Positions 1 to 6,626 of a DNA stretch of 18,472 bases are shown here, in pieces; position 1 is the first letter of the stretch; each line of letters begins with the position of its first letter. The notes beneath the pieces are model-generated. The model was not told the DNA's origin. It ran no database searches and was given only the letters and a program-made list of their open reading frames with translations. The DNA lies in NCBI GenBank assembly GCA_036558265.1, contig DATBFY010000015.1:1-18472 (forward strand), written 5' to 3'. Made by a program: the position numbers and the translations under genes. This DNA is from RYN-433 sp036558265 (lineage in GTDB: Bacteria > Planctomycetota > Phycisphaerae > Tepidisphaerales > Tepidisphaeraceae).

Positions 1-2
1 CC

Positions 3-296
3 GATTACGAAGAGCCCCCCGTCCCCACGATCGCGGCTCGCCAGACGGGCGGCTGGTACTCCGTCCCCGCCCCAGGCGGCTCCTGGGACCCCACCGACAA
101 CGGCCGCTACCGAGTCCTCATCCGCCGCCGCGCAGTCCTCGACACCAAAGGCAAAGCCGTCCCCGTAGGCCAGATCGGCGCCTTCCGCGTCAACCTCCAG
201 GCCGCCCAGACCGAACAATCCTTCTCCGCCCCAGCCGACCAGCCCCTCGTCATCACCCAACGCCCCAAACGCGACACGCCCGTCTTCCTCGCATAA
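3..296 (+). CDS. C-terminal part of a secreted/surface protein with an Ig-like repeat domain (partial, 5' end outside window)
   Basis: An open frame enters at the left edge and ends at TAA 294-296, giving 97 residues. The readable part contains 'GGWYSVPAPGGSWDPTDNG' followed by 'RYRVLIRRRAVLDTKGKAV' and 'GAFRVNL'. From memory this is the beta-strand rhythm of the bacterial Ig-like or Calx-beta-like repeats common in large exported planctomycete proteins ('DNGTYTV...V.DTAGN.V..G.LGTFTV'). The sequence ends about 30 residues after that unit in a charged tail, 'RPKRDTPVFLA'. It is probably exported, but the signal peptide would lie outside the window, so this is inferred. The frame, codon bias (C/G in third position) and stop are clear; the function of the whole protein cannot be told. 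Confidence 0.6.
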   Translation, partial: DYEEPPVPTIAARQTGGWYSVPAPGGSWDPTDNGRYRVLIRRRAVLDTKGKAVPVGQIGAFRVNLQAAQTEQSFSAPADQPLVITQRPKRDTPVFLA

Positions 297-495
297 ACGG
301 GGCATCCAATCGCGCAACCGCTGCTCGTGCTCAGCGAAACTGAAACACTACCACCCACCGCCTCATTGGAATCATTCTCAAACTCGCGATACCATTGTCC
401 CGGACATGTCTCTCCTCCGCGAACCTTAGCCCCGCTCCCCGACCCCCCACCGGCGCAGTCTCCCCGTTCTCGACCGACGTATTACCCTGTAACTC

Positions 496-1614
496 ATGCC
501 CGAAACCAGCACCCCATCCCTCGCCGCCCCACCCGCCCTGCTCCGCAAGCTGGACCAGATGGCCGCGCGCTACGCCGAACTCCAGGACGCCCTCAACGAC
601 CCGGCCTTCGTCGCCAATCCGCAGAAGATGATCGCCGCCAGCAAGGAGACCGGCCAGCTCGAACCCGTCGTCGCCCGCTACCGCGAATACCAGAAGTCCG
701 TCAAACAGCTCGACGACCTCCGCGAGATGGCCAAAGGCGCCGACCCCGACATGGCCGCCCTCGCCCAGGAGGAGCTGCCCGCCGCCGAGTCCGCCGCCAG
801 CGACCTGCTCGAGGCGCTGAAAGACCAGTTCATCGCCGCCGAGGACAACGCCGTCGATTCGTTCTTCCTGGAGATCCGCGCCGGCACGGGCGGCGAGGAG
901 GCCGCACTCTTCGCCCGCAACCTCTTCGAGATGTACCGCAAGTACAGCGAGGCCCACCGCTGGCAGTTCATCGTCAACGACTTTTCCATCAGCGAGCGAG
1001 GCGGGTTCAAGGAGGTCATCGTCAACGTCAAGGGCGACGGCGCTTACCGGCACCTCCAGTACGAGGCGGGCGGCCACCGCGTCCAGCGCGTCCCCGAGAC
1101 CGAGGCCCAGGGCCGCATCCACACCTCCGCCGCCACCGTCGCCGTCCTCCCCGAGCTGCCGGATGTCGAGATCCACATCGACCCCAAGGACGTCGAGGAA
1201 TTCGGCTGCCGCGGCGGCGGGCCCGGCGGGCAGAACGTCAACAAGGTCGAGACCGGCTGGTTCATCCGCTACAAACCCAGCGGCCTGACCTTCAAGATGA
1301 CCGAGCACAAATCGCAGGCCCAGAACAAGGAGCGGGCCTGGGCGCTGCTGCGCTCGACCTTGTATCAGGCCGAGCAGGCCAGGCAGCACGCCGCCCAGAT
1401 GGGCGCAAGAAAGGCCATGATGGGCAGCGGCGACCGCAGCGCGCGCGTCCGCACCTACAACTTCCCCCAGAACCGCTGCACGGATCACCGCCTGGGCGGC
1501 AAAGGGGGCGGGGAGAAGAACTTCAACCTGGACCAGGTCATGGAGGGGAGCCTGGATGAGGTCGTGGCGGCGCTGATGGAGATGGATAAGCGGCAGCGGT
1601 TGGAGAATCTGTAA
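496..1614 (+). CDS. prfA: Peptide chain release factor 1
   Basis: 372 residues, slightly longer than E. coli RF1 (about 360). The protein recognises UAA and UAG in the ribosomal A site and triggers peptidyl-tRNA hydrolysis. Visible signatures are the RF1-type 'GGEEAALFARNLFEMY' block, the codon-reading PxT motif as Pro200-Glu201-Thr202 within 'RVPETEAQGRIHTSAATVAV', the catalytic GGQ at Gly244-Gln246, and 'GDRSARVRTYNFPQNRCTDHR' near the C-terminus. RF2's SPF-type motif is absent. The ATG at 496 is fixed by an in-frame TAA at 490-492; there is no clear Shine-Dalgarno. Two oddities are the GGQ flank 'GCRGGGPGGQNVNKVETGW', closer to ArfB/RF-H style than classical 'SSGAGGQHVN', and a Gly-rich 'LGGKGGGEKNFN' where RF1 usually reads 'INLTLYNL'. 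The gene stands alone; no prmC is visible. Confidence 0.95.
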   Translation: MPETSTPSLAAPPALLRKLDQMAARYAELQDALNDPAFVANPQKMIAASKETGQLEPVVARYREYQKSVKQLDDLREMAKGADPDMAALAQEELPAAESAASDLLEALKDQFIAAEDNAVDSFFLEIRAGTGGEEAALFARNLFEMYRKYSEAHRWQFIVNDFSISERGGFKEVIVNVKGDGAYRHLQYEAGGHRVQRVPETEAQGRIHTSAATVAVLPELPDVEIHIDPKDVEEFGCRGGGPGGQNVNKVETGWFIRYKPSGLTFKMTEHKSQAQNKERAWALLRSTLYQAEQARQHAAQMGARKAMMGSGDRSARVRTYNFPQNRCTDHRLGGKGGGEKNFNLDQVMEGSLDEVVAALMEMDKRQRLENL

Positions 1615-1696
1615 AGGACCGCAGCGTCGCGTCCACAAAAAATGTGATTTCGCCGCCTCGTCCCCGTCGTCGCTCGCGGTTTCGCGGATCGATAAG

Positions 1697-1715
1697 ACCC
1701 CGGAACCCTCGGGGT
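1697..1715 (+). terminator. Weak hairpin downstream of prfA
   Basis: ACCCCG (1697-1702) and CGGGGT (1710-1715) form a 6-bp stem with a 7-nt loop, followed only by TTCACC. It lies 83 bp after the prfA stop and before the next gene's promoter-like sequence. It could end prfA transcripts, but it lacks a real U-tract, so the call is tentative. Confidence 0.25.
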
Positions 1716-1750
1716 TTCACCGCCCCACTTCCCCTCCCGCTCCCCGCGAT

Positions 1751-1771
1751 TACAATACGCCACCCGAGGAG
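1751..1771 (+). promoter_or_regulatory. -10-like TACAAT and Shine-Dalgarno of the H1-like gene
   Basis: TACAAT (1751-1756) matches the sigma70-type -10 element at five of six positions, and GAGGAG (1766-1771) is a good Shine-Dalgarno six bases before the ATG at 1778. No convincing -35 element is seen at 16-18 bp upstream, where the sequence is C-rich. If used, the 5' leader would be only about 15 nt. The ribosome-binding site is secure; the promoter is tentative. Confidence 0.4.
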
Positions 1772-1777
1772 CTGCTC

Positions 1778-2374
1778 ATGGCCAAAGCAAAAAAGCCCGC
1801 GTCCGCCCCCAAGAAGAAGACCACCGCCGCCAAGTCGGCCAAGCCCGCCGCAAAGAAACCTGCCGCCGCTAAACCAGCCGCCAAATCGGCCAAGCCCGCC
1901 ACCAAGGCTGCCGCCAAGCCCGCCACCCGGGCCGCCGCCGCCGCCAAACCCGCTGCCCCGGAGAAGAAGATGCCTGCCAAGAAGCCCGCCGTGAAGAAGC
2001 CTGCCGCCAAGCCGATGCAACCCACCGGCACCCCTTTGATCGACACCAACCTGGTCGCTCAGAACGCCGCCGCCATGCTGCTCAACCGCGACGTCCTCGA
2101 AAGCGCCACGCCGCCCGCCGCGCCCGCCGCCGCCGCCCAACCCGCCCAGCCCCAGCAAGCTGGCGCCGCCCCCGCCAAGGAATCGGCGGCGTTCAAGAAC
2201 CTCAAGGACCAGCTCGCCAAACCCAAGCCGGCCGCCCTCTCCAGCCTCTTCGGCCCCACCGGCCAGCAGAAGAAGACCGGGGGCAACCCCTTCGACCTCC
2301 ACCAGCAGAAGGGTCACGCCCAGACCTTCGGCGGCATCAACAAGGCCGGCGTCCCCCGCCGCACGAACGGCTGA
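1778..2374 (+). CDS. Histone H1-like Ala/Lys/Pro-rich protein with conserved C-terminal motif
   Basis: 198 residues. Residues 1 to about 85 are almost entirely Ala, Lys and Pro in 'KPAAK'-type repeats, like the C-terminal tails of eukaryotic H1 and of bacterial H1-like proteins; such tails bind DNA by charge. A non-repetitive part follows with 'PLIDTNLVAQNAAAMLL', 'SAAFKNLKDQLAKPKP' and the terminal 'GHAQTFGGINKAGVPRRTNG'. I recall closely similar tails in small planctomycete proteins, which supports a real, conserved gene; no enzymatic domain is visible. The start is chosen from GAGGAG six bases upstream. Role as a nucleoid or nucleic-acid-binding protein is inference from composition only. 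The low-complexity region also generates long spurious frames on both strands. Confidence 0.85.
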   Translation: MAKAKKPASAPKKKTTAAKSAKPAAKKPAAAKPAAKSAKPATKAAAKPATRAAAAAKPAAPEKKMPAKKPAVKKPAAKPMQPTGTPLIDTNLVAQNAAAMLLNRDVLESATPPAAPAAAAQPAQPQQAGAAPAKESAAFKNLKDQLAKPKPAALSSLFGPTGQQKKTGGNPFDLHQQKGHAQTFGGINKAGVPRRTNG

Positions 2375-2388
2375 TCAGCAATCCGCAA

Positions 2389-2526
2389 TTTTGATGCGCG
2401 CCCGTGACGCGCGCGGCGCAACCCCCTCGCGCGAAAAATAAAAAATATTTCGCGCCAAAACCCCAGCGAAATCCCACCTTCACCAACTTTGATGGCGCCC
2501 CGCGCGTCACCGGCGCGCAATCCCGC
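2389..2526 (-). repeat. 138-bp palindromic dispersed element, copy A
   Basis: Read on the minus strand, this block aligns without any gap to 8818-8955 on the plus strand. Both outer arms are nearly identical between copies (the first about 40 nt, starting GCGGGATTGCGCGCC, match almost perfectly), while the A/T-rich centre has diverged. The two arms are inverted repeats of each other, about 27 bp long, around a centre of about 71 bp. The element sits between the 3' ends of convergent genes, in the manner of a REP/MITE-like sequence. Confidence 0.75.
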
Positions 2527-2736
2527 GCCCATAGGTGGAGGACGCGCGCATGACCGACCAAAACGCTCCACGTAGGGCTCGCTTCAGCGAGCGAAATCCC
2601 CCCGCCGCGTCGCGCAGCGACTCCTTTCGCACGACTCCCCAAATCTCCCCAAAACTCCCCATCCCAGAAAAAAATCGCGTCCAGATTCCCCATCTTCCAA
2701 ACCCCATCGATCCCTCGGCGCAAATCGAACCCAGAT
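2527..2736. other. Gene-free 3' region with hairpin and C-rich tract
   Basis: The remainder of the 362-bp gap between the H1-like gene and the convergent ferredoxin gene. It holds a hairpin GCTCGC-TTCA-GCGAGC (2577-2592), a short GTCGC/GCGAC stem near 2609-2621, and a run of CCCC tracts (2637-2665). Small frames here lack ribosome-binding sites and have no recognisable protein. No clear U-tract terminator is seen for either flanking gene. Confidence 0.5.
2637..2665 (-). other. Potential G-quadruplex on the minus strand
   Basis: On the plus strand there are four C-tracts (2637-2640, 2647-2650, 2657-2660, 2663-2665) with spacers of 6, 6 and 2 nt. The minus strand therefore reads G3-N2-G4-N6-G4-N6-G4, which fits the usual intramolecular quadruplex pattern. 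It would be transcribed in the 3' untranslated region of the ferredoxin gene. Folding is inferred, not shown. Confidence 0.4.
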
Positions 2737-3099
2737 TCACAGCGCGTTCCGCGCAAAACAAAGCTCCTCCACCACCCGCCCGCCGATCAAATGCTCCTGG
2801 ATGATCCGCTCGGCGTTCTCCGGCGTGACGTTCCGGTACCACGTCCCCTCCGGATACACCACCGCGATCGGCCCGGCCGTGCAGATCCGCAGGCACTGGC
2901 ACTTCGTGCGATAGCACGGCCCGTCCCTGCCCGCGATGTTGAGCTGCTTCATCCGCTTCTTGAGGTACTCCCACGTCGGCTCGCCCAGCTCGGGCGCGCA
3001 GCAGTCGGGCCCGACGCAGATGAACAGGTGCCGCCTCAATTTCCCCACCCCGAAGTTGGCGGCCATCACCTCGGGCGGAAGATTGTCCGGATTGGCCAT
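2737..3099 (-). CDS. Thioredoxin-like [2Fe-2S] ferredoxin
   Basis: 120 residues. The fold and cluster type are read from cysteines Cys28, Cys33/34, Cys62, Cys67, Cys69 and Cys73 and from the block 'CQCLRICTAGPIAVVYPEGTWY', which matches the 'C.G.C..GP...VYPEG.WY' core of thioredoxin-like [2Fe-2S] ferredoxins (the stand-alone Shethna-type and NuoE/HoxE-like domain). Such proteins carry single electrons or sense redox state in the cytoplasm; the partner is unknown. The N-terminal 'LRRHLFICVGPDCC' is the first ligand-bearing strand. The ATG at 3099 is chosen because the family begins just before 'HLF.C'; longer upstream readings have no similarity. The start overlaps the divergent gene's candidate ATG. 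The extra cysteines (34, 62, 67) exceed the four needed for the cluster. Confidence 0.88.
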   Translation of the reverse strand: MANPDNLPPEVMAANFGVGKLRRHLFICVGPDCCAPELGEPTWEYLKKRMKQLNIAGRDGPCYRTKCQCLRICTAGPIAVVYPEGTWYRNVTPENAERIIQEHLIGGRVVEELCFARNAL

Positions 3100-3598
3100 G
3101 GACGCGATGATAGCGGGGATGAACGGGGTTGGGACAGGTCGGCGTCTTCGGCCGCGGCCGTTGGCCTGGCGACTGGGGTTTTGGTCGTTCTGGATCGCGC
3201 TGGCGGCGCTCGTGTCCTGGCGAGTAAACCGGCCAATGCCAGACGGTCGAGCTCCCGAGGGCGAACGGTTGATGCGCATGTACGACGTGACGGACGTCAC
3301 GGACGCGGCGGTTCGTCGGGCCTCCTCGGCGCTGGAGGCCAGGACTGAACGTCCCTACGTGCCGCCCCCGATGATTCCGCCGCCATCCGCCTCCGATCAA
3401 CTCGTTTACCTGATCGAGGGGACGATCGATCCGACCTCCTGGCGCGACGCCGGCGGCACCGGCGGCATCCGCTACTTCGCCGGGCGGCTGATCGTCACCC
3501 AGGCGCCCGAAAACCACGACCAGATCATGGAACTGCTCGGCGCACTGCGGCGGACCGGACGGACCAGCCGAAGCACTCAACCGCACGACACGAGGTGA
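3098..3598 (+). CDS. Membrane-anchored secretin-N-like small protein
   Basis: 166 residues from the ATG at 3098; in-frame ATGs at 3107 and 3119 are equally possible, since none has a good Shine-Dalgarno. A basic stretch (residues 15-25) precedes one membrane segment at about 26-42, giving a signal-anchor. The periplasmic part has 'MYDVTDV' followed by 'LVYLIEGTIDPTSWRDAGG' and 'FAGRLIVTQAPENHDQIMELL'. From memory this is the N-domain pattern that planctomycetes carry in secretin/GspD-like proteins ('YDV.DL...LI..TI.P.SW...GG...I....G.L.V.QTPE.H..I..LL..LR'). Here it stands alone without the secretin barrel, so it is unlikely to be a secretin itself. The stop is four bases before the next gene's ATG, so the two are almost certainly cotranscribed and translationally coupled. 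Confidence 0.7.
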   Translation: MDAMIAGMNGVGTGRRLRPRPLAWRLGFWSFWIALAALVSWRVNRPMPDGRAPEGERLMRMYDVTDVTDAAVRRASSALEARTERPYVPPPMIPPPSASDQLVYLIEGTIDPTSWRDAGGTGGIRYFAGRLIVTQAPENHDQIMELLGALRRTGRTSRSTQPHDTR

Positions 3599-3602
3599 GT
3601 AA

Positions 3603-4193
3603 ATGGGGACCGCGCCGCGCAAGGGACACGCGATCGCACTGCTGTCGCTGTCGCTGGCACTGCTCGTCACGCTGGCCGTGCTCTGGGCCCGCGGCCGCAC
3701 GCACGGTCAGGTCGTCGCCCTCTTCGCCGACGGCGGCCGGGTCAGCGGCGTGGTCTTCTCGCGCGGGCAGGTGTTCGTCGTGATGACCAACCTGCCGCTC
3801 GACGGTCGCCGCGCCTGGACGATCGAGGCCCGCGAGGTCTCCGACGAGGACGCCCAATCGCTCCTGAAGCTCCTCGCCGGCCGCGTCGAGTACGAGAAGC
3901 GCTTCGGCCGGTTCGGATGGGAGCGCGGCAAGATCGACGAGATGCCGGGCGCGTGGTTCGTTGCCGGCGCATCGCCGCTTTGGCTGCCCATCGCGCTGCT
4001 GGCCATCCCGCCCGCCCTGTGGTTGCGTGGCCGACTCGTCCTCCACCGCCGCGCCCGCCGCGGCCTGTGCCTGGCCTGCGGGTACGACTTGCGCGCCACC
4101 CTCGGGCGCTGCCCGGAGTGCGGCTGGGAGCGGCCGACCGAAGTACAAACGGGGGAAATCCATGCCGCAAGACATCATTCCGCCGGCGCGTAG
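3603..4193 (+). CDS. Membrane protein with C-terminal CGYDLRAT zinc ribbon
   Basis: 196 residues. There are membrane segments at about 10-28 and 125-143, with an extracytoplasmic domain between them. The C-terminus carries a four-cysteine zinc ribbon, Cys156, Cys159, Cys170 and Cys173, in 'CLACGYDLRATLGRCPECG'. This 'CGYDLRAT..RCPECG' signature is very common in Planctomycetes and is one of the main taxonomic clues in the window; its function is unknown to me. GAGGTGAG (3592-3599) supplies the Shine-Dalgarno and overlaps the previous stop. The 3' end overlaps the next gene's chosen ATG by 32 bases. The middle domain, with 'VVMTNLPLDGRRAWTIEAR', has no family I recognise. Confidence 0.82.
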   Translation: MGTAPRKGHAIALLSLSLALLVTLAVLWARGRTHGQVVALFADGGRVSGVVFSRGQVFVVMTNLPLDGRRAWTIEAREVSDEDAQSLLKLLAGRVEYEKRFGRFGWERGKIDEMPGAWFVAGASPLWLPIALLAIPPALWLRGRLVLHRRARRGLCLACGYDLRATLGRCPECGWERPTEVQTGEIHAARHHSAGA

Positions 4194-5958
4194 AATGCCC
4201 GGTCGCATGGACGTCGCCTCGTATTCCAAGGCCCCGATGACCGCGCCCGCCGCGGTGGCCCCCCGCCCCGTCTGGCGGCTTGATTGGCTCACGCCGGCGC
4301 GGTGCCGGCTGATCTTCGTCGCGCTGCTGGCCTTCGGGTTCTACAGTCACCTGCGTTACCTTCGCCACGACTGTCCGATCGACCTCTCCGGTGACGAGGC
4401 CCAGTACTGGGACTGGTCCCGCGCGCTCGACTGGAGCTACTACAGCAAGGGGCCGCTCGTCGCCTGGATCATCCGCGCCAGCACGTCGGTCTTCGGCAAC
4501 CAGATGTGGGCCGTCCGCCTGCCGGCGCTGGTGTTCGCGGTTGCGACGTCGATCCTGACCTACTGGCTGACGCGCCGGCTCTTCAAGAGCGATCGCCTGG
4601 CGCTGGGCGTGATCCTGCTCAACCACACCGTGCCGATGTTCGTCGCCGGCAGCCTGCTGATGACGATCGACCCCCCCTACTTCTTCTGCTGGGGTCTGGC
4701 GAGCGCGTTCTTCGCGCTGGCTGTTCTAGACGAGCGCCGCTGGGCGTGGGTCGGCATCGGGCTGGCGGTGGGCGCCGGCATCCTCGCCAAGTACGGCATG
4801 CTGATCTGGCCCGTCGGCATGCTGGCATTCCTGCTGATCGACCCGGCCTCGCGCAGGTGGCTTCGCACCCCCTGGCCCTGGGTAGCGATGGCGATCGCGC
4901 TGCTCTTCCTCACCCCGGCCGTCGTCTGGAACGTGCAGCACGACTGGGTGACGTTCCGGCACGTGGCTAAGCAGACCGGGGCGGCGAAACAGGGCCGGCT
5001 GCTCGATGGGAACTTTTTCGAGTTCATCGGGAGCCAGCTCGGGGTGCTGGGGCCGGCGCTGGCGGTGATCCTGATTGGCGCGGTTATCTATGCATTGAAG
5101 AGACAGCGTGTCCTTCGCGCGAAGCCCTCACCCCGGCCCTCTCCCGGAATACCGGGAGAGGGGGCAAGACAAGATCGCGCCGTCGTCCTGCTACTCTGGA
5201 TGGGCCTGCCCCTCTTCGCCATGTGTTTGCTCGGCTCGATCCGCTCCAAGATGCAGGTGAACTGGCCGGCGGCGGCGTACTTCTCCTGGATGATCCTGAT
5301 CGGCTACTTCCTCGCCACGCGCCTGGCTGATCTGGCCGCCTGGCGGCGCTGGCGGGCGTGGTTCTGGGGGTCGGTCGTGTTCGGCCTCGTGATGATGCCG
5401 ATCGCGCACAACTTTGAGATCCTCTACCCGCTCATCTCGCGCTACAACGCCTGGCGCGTCGATCGCGCCCGCGGCCGCGGCATCGATGACCCGAAGAAGC
5501 TCGAGAAGATCCAGATCGAGTTCCGCCAGGCCGACCCCACCGCCAAGCTCAAAGGCTGGCGCGAGCTGGGCGCCCGCGTCGGCCGCGAGATGCGGGGCCT
5601 CAAGGATCCCTTCATCCTCTGCGAAGACTACATGGAGACCGCCGAGGCCGCCTTCTACACGCCCGGCCAGCCCAAAACGTTCTGCATCGGCGCCTACATC
5701 ACGAAGATCGAGGACCGCAAGCGCCGCACGCAGTACGATGTCTGGCCCGACCGCGACCTTGCCCAGCCCGCGCTCCGCGGCCGCGACGCGATCTACGTCG
5801 GCTACCTCAACGACGACCTGACCCGCAGCTTCACCAGCGTCGAGGAACTGCCCGAGGAGCCGATCTACCGCCGCGGGTGCAAGGTCCGGCGATTCAAGAT
5901 CTACCGCTGCCGCGATTTCCATGGCCTGGCGATCCAGCCGCCCGCGGGGGGCTTCTGA
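4162..5958 (+). CDS. ArnT/PMT-like integral membrane glycosyltransferase
   Basis: 598 residues. A multi-pass N-terminal part is followed by a soluble C-terminal domain of about 180 residues. After the first membrane helix comes 'DLSGDEAQYWDWSRALDWSYY' and then 'SKGPLVAWIIRASTSVFG', which is the first periplasmic loop of the ArnT/PMT (GT39/GT83) superfamily; the Asp-Glu pair is the expected catalytic acid site. Such enzymes move a sugar from a polyprenyl-phosphate donor to a lipid or protein on the outer face of the membrane. The start at 4162 is chosen because GGGGG (4151-4155) lies six bases upstream; ATGs at 4195 and 4207 are alternatives. A palindromic repeat has been inserted in frame at 5125-5164. 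The neighbouring PAP2 and GT2 genes fit a lipid-linked glycosylation role. The acceptor and sugar cannot be told. Confidence 0.85.
   Translation: MPQDIIPPARRMPGRMDVASYSKAPMTAPAAVAPRPVWRLDWLTPARCRLIFVALLAFGFYSHLRYLRHDCPIDLSGDEAQYWDWSRALDWSYYSKGPLVAWIIRASTSVFGNQMWAVRLPALVFAVATSILTYWLTRRLFKSDRLALGVILLNHTVPMFVAGSLLMTIDPPYFFCWGLASAFFALAVLDERRWAWVGIGLAVGAGILAKYGMLIWPVGMLAFLLIDPASRRWLRTPWPWVAMAIALLFLTPAVVWNVQHDWVTFRHVAKQTGAAKQGRLLDGNFFEFIGSQLGVLGPALAVILIGAVIYALKRQRVLRAKPSPRPSPGIPGEGARQDRAVVLLLWMGLPLFAMCLLGSIRSKMQVNWPAAAYFSWMILIGYFLATRLADLAAWRRWRAWFWGSVVFGLVMMPIAHNFEILYPLISRYNAWRVDRARGRGIDDPKKLEKIQIEFRQADPTAKLKGWRELGARVGREMRGLKDPFILCEDYMETAEAAFYTPGQPKTFCIGAYITKIEDRKRRTQYDVWPDRDLAQPALRGRDAIYVGYLNDDLTRSFTSVEELPEEPIYRRGCKVRRFKIYRCRDFHGLAIQPPAGGF
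5125..5164 (+). repeat. Palindromic repeat inserted in frame in the glycosyltransferase
   Basis: CCCTCTCCCGG (5137-5147) and CCGGGAGAGGG (5152-5162) form a perfect 11-bp stem around AATA, preceded by CCCTCACCCCGG. From memory, this 'CCCTCACCCCGGCCCTCTCCC...GGGAGAGGG' layout matches an abundant intergenic REP-like palindrome of many GC-rich genomes. Here it is read through as 'PSPRPSPGIPGEG', located between predicted membrane helices in what should be a soluble loop. Confidence 0.75.
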
Positions 5959-6626
5959 TGAAGATCGAACGTCGCCGGGAGCGCGAATGGGGCTGGCTGT
6001 TCGCGCTTGGCGTATTCGTCGCACTGGCGGCCGTGTCGTACGCGGCGTGGGATGACCCGCTCGTGCGCTGGGTCCACGCCCACGGCATCGACAAGGCCAC
6101 CAAGCAGTATTGGTGGTGGGTGCGTAAGGCGCGGGTGATCTGGCCCGGGCACTTCGCCTCCACCGTCCTGATCGCCCTGATCATCGGATTCGTTCATCGC
6201 GCCCACTGGCGTGGCGCGGCGCTGATCCTCCTCGCCGGGGTCTTCAGCGGCGCCAACTCGATCCTCAAATGGGCCGCCGGCCGCCAGCGCCCCAACCCGA
6301 AGCTCGGCGAACCGTCGATGGCCTTCCACCCCTTCGCCGGCGGCCTGAAAAAACTCTTCGTCCAGGAAAACCTCGCCTTCCCCTCCGGCGACGTCGCCCT
6401 GGCCGTCGCGACAGCCGCGGCGCTGTCCTACCTCATGCCGCGCGCCTGGCCGATCTGGTGGGCTCTGGCGGTGATCGTTGCCGCCCAGCGCATCGGCGAG
6501 AGCGCCCACCACCTCAGCGACTGCTTCGCCGCCGCCGCACTGGGCATCGTGGCATTTCATTGTGCAAGGCTGGCGTGTAGGTTATTACCCGACCGCTCAA
6601 CTGACGAAGGCCAACCCCGCTCGTGA
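5958..6626 (+). CDS. PAP2-family membrane phosphatase (variant motif 2)
   Basis: 222 residues with about five to six membrane segments. Motif 1 is Lys104-x6-Arg111-Pro112 ('KWAAGRQRP') and motif 3 is Arg178-x5-His184-x3-Asp188 ('RIGESAHHLSD'), the core of the PAP2/type-2 phosphatidic acid phosphatase family. Motif 2 reads PSGD (142-145) where PSGH is usual, so the second histidine is replaced by Asp. Family members dephosphorylate lipid phosphates or pyrophosphates such as undecaprenyl diphosphate. The ATG overlaps the preceding stop by one base (TGATG), and its own TGA overlaps the next gene's GTG, so expression is coupled within the run. Recycling of a lipid carrier for the two flanking glycosyltransferases is a reasonable inference. 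Loss of activity through the H-to-D change is possible but not shown. Confidence 0.85.
   Translation: MKIERRREREWGWLFALGVFVALAAVSYAAWDDPLVRWVHAHGIDKATKQYWWWVRKARVIWPGHFASTVLIALIIGFVHRAHWRGAALILLAGVFSGANSILKWAAGRQRPNPKLGEPSMAFHPFAGGLKKLFVQENLAFPSGDVALAVATAAALSYLMPRAWPIWWALAVIVAAQRIGESAHHLSDCFAAAALGIVAFHCARLACRLLPDRSTDEGQPRS

Noticed and set aside
366..394. Possible promoter before prfA (TTGGAA, 16-bp spacer, GATACC)
   Set aside because: The -10 match is poor and the distance to the ATG is about 100 bases with no other support.
331..1638. 435-codon open frame on the minus strand across prfA
   Set aside because: It mirrors the whole prfA gene, has a Leu/Gly/Ala/Val-biased composition typical of a complementary-strand shadow in GC-rich DNA, and has no family pattern.
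1538..2317. 259-codon Gly/Leu-rich frame on the minus strand
   Set aside because: It is the antisense of the Ala/Lys/Pro repeats of the H1-like gene; its Gly/Leu repeats are produced by GCC and AAG codons read backwards.
2314..2571. A shared small protein encoded by both 138-bp copies (44 similar codons, no gaps)
   Set aside because: Conservation is concentrated in the self-complementary arms and lost in the centre, neither frame has a good ribosome site, and the frames extend into unrelated sequence. A structural element explains it better.
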